Assembly (NCBI GenBank): GCA_945834965.1
Contig: CAMAHZ010000024.1
Location: forward strand, 1 to 12,437
DNA from: an uncultured Clostridia bacterium
GTDB taxonomy: Bacteria; Bacillota; Clostridia; Christensenellales; Borkfalkiaceae
DNA: 12,437 nt
Direction of reading: 5' to 3'
Part shown: positions 8,074 through 12,437 of the stretch, piece after piece
How positions within the stretch are numbered: position 1 is the stretch's first letter
Layout: each line of letters begins with the position of its first letter
Notes under the pieces: model-generated
Seen by the model: only the letters and a program-made list of their open reading frames with translations
Database searches by the model: none
Told to the model about the DNA's origin: nothing
Position numbers and translations under genes: made by a program

Positions 8074-8676
8074 TTATTTTGTACCAAACCAAGAAGGTAG
8101 AGTAAATTCAAAAAAAGTATTAATAGCCGTTAAGCCTTTTTTACAGTTTAACGACCATTCAGCAACGATGCCAACCACAGACTCTAATGGCTTGCACCCG
8201 TACATTCTGCTGTCGTTGCTTACGTTTCTGTTATCGCCAAGAAAGAAAACATAGCCCTTTTCAATATAGGTTTCGGGATAGTTATTCAAGCTTGGCGTGT
8301 TGTTATCGGCAGAGATATAGGGCTCTTCTAATTCAACGCCGTTTATATAAACTATGCCGTTTACAATTTTAACGCTTTCACCGCCCAAACCGATAACTCG
8401 TTTTATAAGCGTCTTATTATCCATACGGATAACGACGATATCCCCCCTATCGGGCTTTCCGTTAAAGACGTAAACGAAGTCTCCGCCGGGGTTTGCAGGA
8501 TTAGAGCCGGGTGCGCCGTACAGCGTATCTTCCATAGAAGAACCTACAACGTAAATTCTTCTATAAGTGGCATTAAAGAACAGAATAACGATTAAAAACG
8601 CAAGGCATACGATTAATGGAATTATGCTAAGCGACTCTTTCTTAAACAATTTCGAGCGCAAATCCGTCCCTTTCAT
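8074..8676 (-). CDS. lepB: Signal peptidase I (type I leader peptidase)
   Basis: This 200-residue enzyme removes signal peptides from exported proteins at the outer face of the membrane. One N-terminal membrane segment (about 17-36, SIIPLIVCLAFLIVILFF) precedes the catalytic part. The nucleophile Ser47 sits in VVGSSMEDTL, the general base Lys92 in LIKRVIGLGGE, and box E is GDNRNVSNDSR (147-157). Size and a single anchor are those of the Gram-positive SipS type. One oddity is SMEDTL where most homologues have SMxPTL, so the proline after the nucleophile loop is replaced by Asp. The ATG at 8676 starts 2 bases after the stop of the hydrolase-like gene; an in-frame GTG at 8688 would overlap it, and neither has a strong ribosome binding site. 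Confidence 0.93.
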   Translation of the reverse strand: MKGTDLRSKLFKKESLSIIPLIVCLAFLIVILFFNATYRRIYVVGSSMEDTLYGAPGSNPANPGGDFVYVFNGKPDRGDIVVIRMDNKTLIKRVIGLGGESVKIVNGIVYINGVELEEPYISADNNTPSLNNYPETYIEKGYVFFLGDNRNVSNDSRMYGCKPLESVVGIVAEWSLNCKKGLTAINTFFEFTLPSWFGTK

Positions 8677-8678
8677 TT

Positions 8679-10346
8679 TTATAACCACATAAGATTGTTT
8701 AATGCAAACTTACCTTCCGCATTTACGGAAACGCTTTCGCATTCGGTAAAATCGCTAAGCGAAACACCCGACTTATTCTTGAGTATTTTCGGCTCAATAA
8801 TAAGACTTTGCCATACTCCGCCTAAAATATTTACCGTGGCAACAAACTCTTCCCTTACGTATTTCGTGGTCAACTTGACCGTAACTTGAGTATCTTCTTT
8901 AGAGCAGATATCAAACTTTAAAATGCTTTCCTTATCCGGCTTAAACTGCGGACACATAATTCTCATAGTCTTAAGCCCACATTTAGAGTATACGCCGTCT
9001 AATCCGCAAAGGTTAATGACGTGCGGCATAGCTTCTTCAGCATTCAAGAAAACTCCGCCAACGGAATTTGCCGAACAATTTTCGGGGGTAAAGCTTTCCG
9101 GTCCGAAATTATTCGTATACAAAATCTTTGATTTTGAACGGCTGTTACGGAATCTTCCCGATAGTTTTTTTACAGCTACCTTAGACCAAACAGTAAATCC
9201 GCTTGAATAAGACGCATAGGCAATGACGAACACCGACGACGTCTTTTCATAGACGTTTAACGCAAACTCGCACTCGTACGGGTTAGCCCTGCTTACTAAA
9301 GGTGCAGACGACCAGTTGCGCGTGGAAAAATCTACGCTGTCTTCAGAGATAAACGCGCCGCACTTTTCAACTATACCCGAACGGTCGCATTTAACGCTGG
9401 CAAAAAGAGTTTGCTTATCGTCCATAACGATATTGACTTCAACGGGCTTAGGCATAAAGACGTAACGCTTTTTAACGTTACTGTCAAGGAACAAAAACAT
9501 ATCCTTTTCGCAGTTGTCATCAATGCACATATCGCAATTTAACGAGTACGCAATAGAGCTTGACGGTGCGAATTTGGGATTAATGCGAGAAAAAGTATCG
9601 TACGCCCTGTCGTAATTAAAATTAACTTCGCCCGTGGAACAAAGCAATAAAACGGGGCAATTAACGTAGGGTGCGTAGGATTGTGAATCTAATCCGGCAA
9701 TAAATTTATAGTCTGCGTCGCTGAAATTGTGTTCAACCGAATTAAACTTGCTCGAGCATCTGTACGCACGCCAACCGCAGGCGTTTACAGTTATTGCGCA
9801 GGCGAACTTTGCGACGTATGCAAGCTTCCACGCTATTTCACCGCCGTCTTTAATTCCCACTAAACCGACGCTCTCGGTTGCAAATTTTTCAGTTAAAAAC
9901 AGCCTAGCGTACACGCCGACCGCAGTCCACTCGTACCAACAGGTTTCTTTAACGCTTTTGTCCACGCTAAATAGATTATACTTACATTCGTCCCAGTTTG
10001 CGTAATTTACGTTGTCGGGGTAAATGGTATATTTTTCAACACCTTGGCGCCTACCGCAATAATCGACGAACATTGCGGTATAACCTTTATTGACGAAATA
10101 AGCAAGCAGATTTTCGTCGGCGGCAGTATTACCGTCCTGCAAAATCAAAACACAGTTTTTAGAAGGGTTAGCTTCTGCCGAAGCGATAACGCCGTAGATT
10201 AGTACCCTTCCTTCACCCGTATTTCTGCCGCTGAAGGTTACGTATTCATATTTAATTCCGTCTTTTATAAGACTTTCACAACTTTCAGCCTGAGTGCTGA
10301 GTTCGTTGCTAAAATCTTTCCATAACGAAACAGGTGTTAAAATCAT
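8679..10346 (-). CDS. Alpha/beta-hydrolase-like protein with degenerate catalytic triad plus C-terminal beta-rich region
   Basis: A 555-residue cytosolic protein without signal peptide or membrane segment. Residues about 35-290 look like an acetyl-xylan-esterase/dienelactone-hydrolase-type fold: VLILQDGN (66-73), YFVNKGYTAMFVDYCGR, a WYEW segment, the nucleophile elbow region GLVGIKDGGEIAWKLA, NACGWRAY, and CPVLLLCSTGE. In active relatives the elbow reads G-x-S-x-G-G; here it is G-I-K166-D-G-G, so the Ser is a Lys. The acid position is Glu240 and the usual His position reads NCDMCIDD with Met273. It is therefore likely non-catalytic, perhaps a binding protein. The region 300-555 is beta-rich, possibly a fibronectin-like part followed by a jelly-roll carbohydrate-binding-like domain; this is a guess. 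The ATG at 10346 is chosen for AGGAG 9 bases upstream; ATG 10355 has no spacing and the upstream TTG at 10406 no ribosome binding site. Confidence 0.7.
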   Translation of the reverse strand: MILTPVSLWKDFSNELSTQAESCESLIKDGIKYEYVTFSGRNTGEGRVLIYGVIASAEANPSKNCVLILQDGNTAADENLLAYFVNKGYTAMFVDYCGRRQGVEKYTIYPDNVNYANWDECKYNLFSVDKSVKETCWYEWTAVGVYARLFLTEKFATESVGLVGIKDGGEIAWKLAYVAKFACAITVNACGWRAYRCSSKFNSVEHNFSDADYKFIAGLDSQSYAPYVNCPVLLLCSTGEVNFNYDRAYDTFSRINPKFAPSSSIAYSLNCDMCIDDNCEKDMFLFLDSNVKKRYVFMPKPVEVNIVMDDKQTLFASVKCDRSGIVEKCGAFISEDSVDFSTRNWSSAPLVSRANPYECEFALNVYEKTSSVFVIAYASYSSGFTVWSKVAVKKLSGRFRNSRSKSKILYTNNFGPESFTPENCSANSVGGVFLNAEEAMPHVINLCGLDGVYSKCGLKTMRIMCPQFKPDKESILKFDICSKEDTQVTVKLTTKYVREEFVATVNILGGVWQSLIIEPKILKNKSGVSLSDFTECESVSVNAEGKFALNNLMWL

Positions 10347-10410
10347 TCCTTCCATCTCCTGCACACAAGTAAAGCTCAAAAAATTAAGCTTGAGTATATG
10401 TGTCAATGGT

Positions 10411-10439
10411 TTGCTTTTTCTAATTCCGTCGGGTATAAT
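10411..10439 (+). promoter_or_regulatory. Sigma-A-like promoter for the dnaD-like gene
   Basis: TTGCTT (10411-10416), a 17-base spacer and a perfect TATAAT (10434-10439) point towards the plus-strand replication genes. A transcript would begin near 10446 and have a leader of about 90 bases. A second TATAAT occurs at 10463-10468 but without a recognisable -35. The -35 hexamer here matches only the TTG core, so this is a reasonable but unproven call. Confidence 0.5.
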
Positions 10440-10448
10440 AATTTATAC
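10433..10448. repeat. Inverted repeat GTATAA-N4-TTATAC overlapping the -10 box
   Basis: Perfect 6-base arms with a 4-base spacer, overlapping the -10 box of the plus-strand promoter. It could be an operator, but in A/T-rich promoter DNA such palindromes arise easily by chance. Confidence 0.3.
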
Positions 10449-10459
10449 TAACGATTTGA

Positions 10460-10472
10460 GCATATAATATGC
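10460..10472. repeat. Near-perfect palindrome GCATATAATATGC in the dnaD leader
   Basis: Six-base arms (GCATAT and ATATGC) around a single central A. It contains a second TATAAT and lies between the predicted transcription start and the start codon of the plus-strand genes, so it could be a regulator site or a second -10 region. No known regulator motif was recognised. Confidence 0.3.
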
Positions 10473-10534
10473 CTTGTAAAATATTATAGCTCTTTCGTCG
10501 TGATAAATCAAGCGATAAAGCGGGAGTTTTAGTA

Positions 10535-11944
10535 ATGGCTTTTATTTCGGTTGCCGACGAATTGAAACGCAAAGGCGCAACGTCGGTCGAAAACAAATTT
10601 ATAAGTAAATATTTACCCGAGTTAGAGCCTGTTGCCGTCAAGGTCTACCTTTTTGCTCTTTATCTTGCCCAGACGGAACAAGGCAGGTATACTATTGACG
10701 ACTTTTCGCAAAAACTTAATATTCCCGAAGATAAACTTATAGAATATTTTGAATACTTAAGCGAATGGGAACTAATTTCCATAGTCTCTCACGCTCCGCT
10801 TGAAATTAAAATCTTAGATTGTGAAAATATATACGGTAAGCCTAAAAAACTACACCCCGAAAAATTCGAAGGCTTATACGAAGAAATTCAGTCAATTATT
10901 TCCGAGCGTATGATTACTCAGGACGAATTCAGGGAATATTTGATTTTTCTTGAAGAATACGGCGTAGAACGCAACGCGTTGATAATGATTATCAATTACT
11001 GCGTAAATTTAAAGGGTGCCGACATTCGTTCAGCATACGTGAAGAAAGTTATAAAAAACTTCTGTGACGACGAAGATACTACCGTTTTAAAGGTCGAAGA
11101 AAGGCTTTCAACCTACACCTTATCTACTGCCGCCCTTTTAAAGATTTTTTCTCTCTGCTCAATTAAGAGAAGTCCTGAAGTCGAAGACGGCGAATTATAT
11201 AAGAAATGGCTCTCGCTTGGGTTTACGGAAAACGCTATCTACTGCGCCGCAAAGAGCTTTAAATGCAAATCGATTGAAAAGCTCGACGCGGTAATAGAAG
11301 AGCTTGCAAATAACAGGAAGTTTGACGAAAAGGAAATTGCAGACTACAAAAAGAATAAAGACAGCCTTTACTCAAACGTTAAAGAAATTGCCAAGACCTT
11401 GGGCGTATACCTATCTGACGCAACCCCCTACGTTGAGCGCTATTACAGCGTTTGGGTTGACTACGGTTTCAGCGTAGATGCTTTAAAGGCAGTTGCTGCA
11501 CATTGTTTTGTAAGCGGACGCAATTCGTTTGATTTAATGAACGATTTCGTTGAACAACTCTATAAAGACGCCTATGTTGACGACGAAAGCATAATGAAAC
11601 TGTTAAACGAGCTCGGCGAAGATAACAGGTTTATCAAATCTATCCATTCAGCTTGCGGTTACACACGTGAAATTAAACCATACGACAGGCAATCGCTTGC
11701 CCGTTGGCGAGAATGGGGTTTTAGCGACGCAATGATTTTAAAAGCGGCAGAAAAGAGCGCAGGCAAAAACAATCCCGTTGCGGCAATAAACTATCTGCTT
11801 GCTCAATGGAAAAACAGCGGCGTTTATACCGTTGAACAAATTCCAACTGAAAAGCCTGTAAACGGCAGACCTCCCAAGAAGAGTATGACCGAAGAATGGC
11901 TTACGACTTTGAATAATATAAGAGCAAACAAGGACGATAATTAA
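10535..11944 (+). CDS. DnaD-like replication protein with four DnaD-type (DDBH2) repeats
   Basis: At 469 residues this is about twice the length of Bacillus DnaD, which helps load the replicative helicase. Residues 20-95 look like the winged-helix DDBH1 part (YLPELEPVAVKVYLFALYL, then YTIDDFSQKLNIPEDKLIEY and a hydrophobic wing strand). Four copies of a helical DnaD/DnaB_2-type unit follow, marked by a short motif of aromatic or hydrophobic residues, Gly, and a hydrophobic helix: EEYGVERNALI (140-150), WLSLGFTENAI (225-235), WVDYGFSVDAL (307-317) and WREWGFSDAMI (391-401). Their glycines are 86, 82 and 84 residues apart. The last copy is most typical, ending in NPVAAINYLLAQWKNSGVYT. The tail (440-469) is basic and low complexity, perhaps binding DNA. 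The ATG has GGGAG 8 bases upstream. Transcribed away from the operon that carries dnaB, it precedes a probable helicase-loader gene by one base. Confidence 0.85.
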   Translation: MAFISVADELKRKGATSVENKFISKYLPELEPVAVKVYLFALYLAQTEQGRYTIDDFSQKLNIPEDKLIEYFEYLSEWELISIVSHAPLEIKILDCENIYGKPKKLHPEKFEGLYEEIQSIISERMITQDEFREYLIFLEEYGVERNALIMIINYCVNLKGADIRSAYVKKVIKNFCDDEDTTVLKVEERLSTYTLSTAALLKIFSLCSIKRSPEVEDGELYKKWLSLGFTENAIYCAAKSFKCKSIEKLDAVIEELANNRKFDEKEIADYKKNKDSLYSNVKEIAKTLGVYLSDATPYVERYYSVWVDYGFSVDALKAVAAHCFVSGRNSFDLMNDFVEQLYKDAYVDDESIMKLLNELGEDNRFIKSIHSACGYTREIKPYDRQSLARWREWGFSDAMILKAAEKSAGKNNPVAAINYLLAQWKNSGVYTVEQIPTEKPVNGRPPKKSMTEEWLTTLNNIRANKDDN

Positions 11945-11945
11945 G

Positions 11946-12437
11946 ATGACTCCGCTTTCTAAAGAAGACGTAGTAAAATACATAATAAAAATTAAACTTA
12001 ATTTTGAAAACGCCTACTCTGCTTCTACCGATTTAGAAAGGCAACTTCTTACTGAAAGTTGGTTTGAAGCGCTTTGCACGTATCCTAAAGAGATTTGTGA
12101 CCAAGCGGTCAACAACGCTTTAAAAAAGGCAAAGTTTGCACCACGGCTCGGCGATATAACCGAAGAGATTGAAAATATATTAAACGCAAACTCAAAAACC
12201 GACGAAGAGCTTTGGGCTGAGCTTGTGTCTACCCTTCCACGCGTTTACGAAATTTCACGCTATTTAGGATATTCCCATTATTCCGCTTGGGCACAGTCAA
12301 AGCTCTTAGAAGTATTTAATTCGCTTGACCAAATTCTGCAGACTTATTTAGTCAACGTATCTACCTTGGTTGAGCTTTCCGAACTTGAAGAAGACTCTTT
12401 AAAGTATGAAAAGGCAAGGTTCTACAAACAATCGCCT
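11946..12437 (+). CDS. Probable helicase loader/inhibitor, phage G39P-like (3' end cut by window edge)
   Basis: The ATG at 11946 lies one base after the DnaD stop, and the frame stays open for 164 codons to the window edge. It is preceded by AAGGA about 11 bases upstream. The N-terminal 80 residues match the pattern of G39P-type replicative helicase loader/inhibitor proteins: a start like LSKEDVVKYIIKIK, then WFEALCTYPKEICDQAVNNA, then KFAPRLGDITEEIENI. The same W-x3-L-x2-(Y/P) spacing and the F-x-P-x-x-x-D-I motif occur in phage and bacterial homologues. A later helical part ends LKYEKARFYKQSP, resembling the conserved C-terminal ARxxF segment of these proteins. Its one-base linkage to the dnaD-like gene and the dnaB gene nearby support a role in helicase loading, but the family match rests on pattern recognition, not an alignment. 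The downstream gene may encode a DnaC-like AAA+ loader. Confidence 0.55.
   Translation, partial: MTPLSKEDVVKYIIKIKLNFENAYSASTDLERQLLTESWFEALCTYPKEICDQAVNNALKKAKFAPRLGDITEEIENILNANSKTDEELWAELVSTLPRVYEISRYLGYSHYSAWAQSKLLEVFNSLDQILQTYLVNVSTLVELSELEEDSLKYEKARFYKQSP

Noticed and set aside
10347..10406. TTG start at 10406 for the hydrolase-like gene, adding about 20 residues.
   Set aside because: No ribosome binding site precedes it, whereas ATG 10346 has AGGAG 9 bases upstream. The added residues resemble no family.
10401..10406. TTGACA on the minus strand as the -35 box of the operon promoter.
   Set aside because: At 16-18 bases downstream only T-rich sequence is found, with no good -10 hexamer, so I do not call a promoter.
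10420..10641. 73-codon minus-strand open frame across the start of the dnaD-like gene.
   Set aside because: It overlaps a strong coding gene, has no family features and covers the divergent promoter region, so it is a shadow frame.
10535..12437. Prophage remnant, because of the DnaD-like and G39P-like genes.
   Set aside because: No integrase, attachment repeats or phage structural genes are seen, and composition and codon use match the flanking housekeeping genes. Chromosomal replication genes explain it better.

Overview
The window looks like chromosomal DNA from a low-G+C Gram-positive bacterium (Bacillota, probably an uncultured clostridial lineage). The support is a DnaD-type primosome protein, a YwlE-type phosphatase, a Gram-positive style signal peptidase I, AGGAG-like ribosome binding sites and roughly 40% G+C. 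I see no rRNA, tRNA, CRISPR array, insertion sequence or clear prophage.

Left edge (1-410): the start of a YerC/YecD-type TrpR-related regulator on the minus strand, with a good sigma-A-like promoter. The 153 bp gap behind it holds that promoter and an A/T-rich hairpin after the next gene.

Centre (411-10346): ten closely packed minus-strand genes, with gaps from a 3-base overlap to about 21 bases, probably one long operon or a few overlapping transcripts. In reading order they are a degenerate alpha/beta-hydrolase-like protein, signal peptidase I, an ACT-domain protein, its usual partner UPF0210/PFL, oligoendopeptidase F, the replicative helicase DnaB, the Sua5 tRNA t6A enzyme, a YwlE-like low-molecular-weight phosphatase, ribose-5-phosphate isomerase B and a HisJ-like PHP phosphatase. 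The last part contains the ywlC-ywlE-ywlF order known from Bacillus. Functions are mixed: protein export, peptide turnover, replication, tRNA modification, phosphoarginine or phosphotyrosine removal, and sugar phosphate metabolism.

Right side (10347-12437): a 188 bp divergent promoter region, then a plus-strand pair. The first gene is a DnaD-like protein with four DnaD-type repeats. The second begins one base after its stop and resembles the phage G39P-type helicase loader/inhibitor; it runs off the window. Together with dnaB on the other strand this places a helicase and its likely loading factors within about 6 kb.

The most striking non-gene signals are the complete absence of GATC from all 12,437 bases by manual scan, and a strong preference for C-ending Asp/Asn/Tyr codons when the next codon starts with G. 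The most unusual proteins are the hydrolase-like protein, whose catalytic triad seems lost, and the four-repeat DnaD protein.
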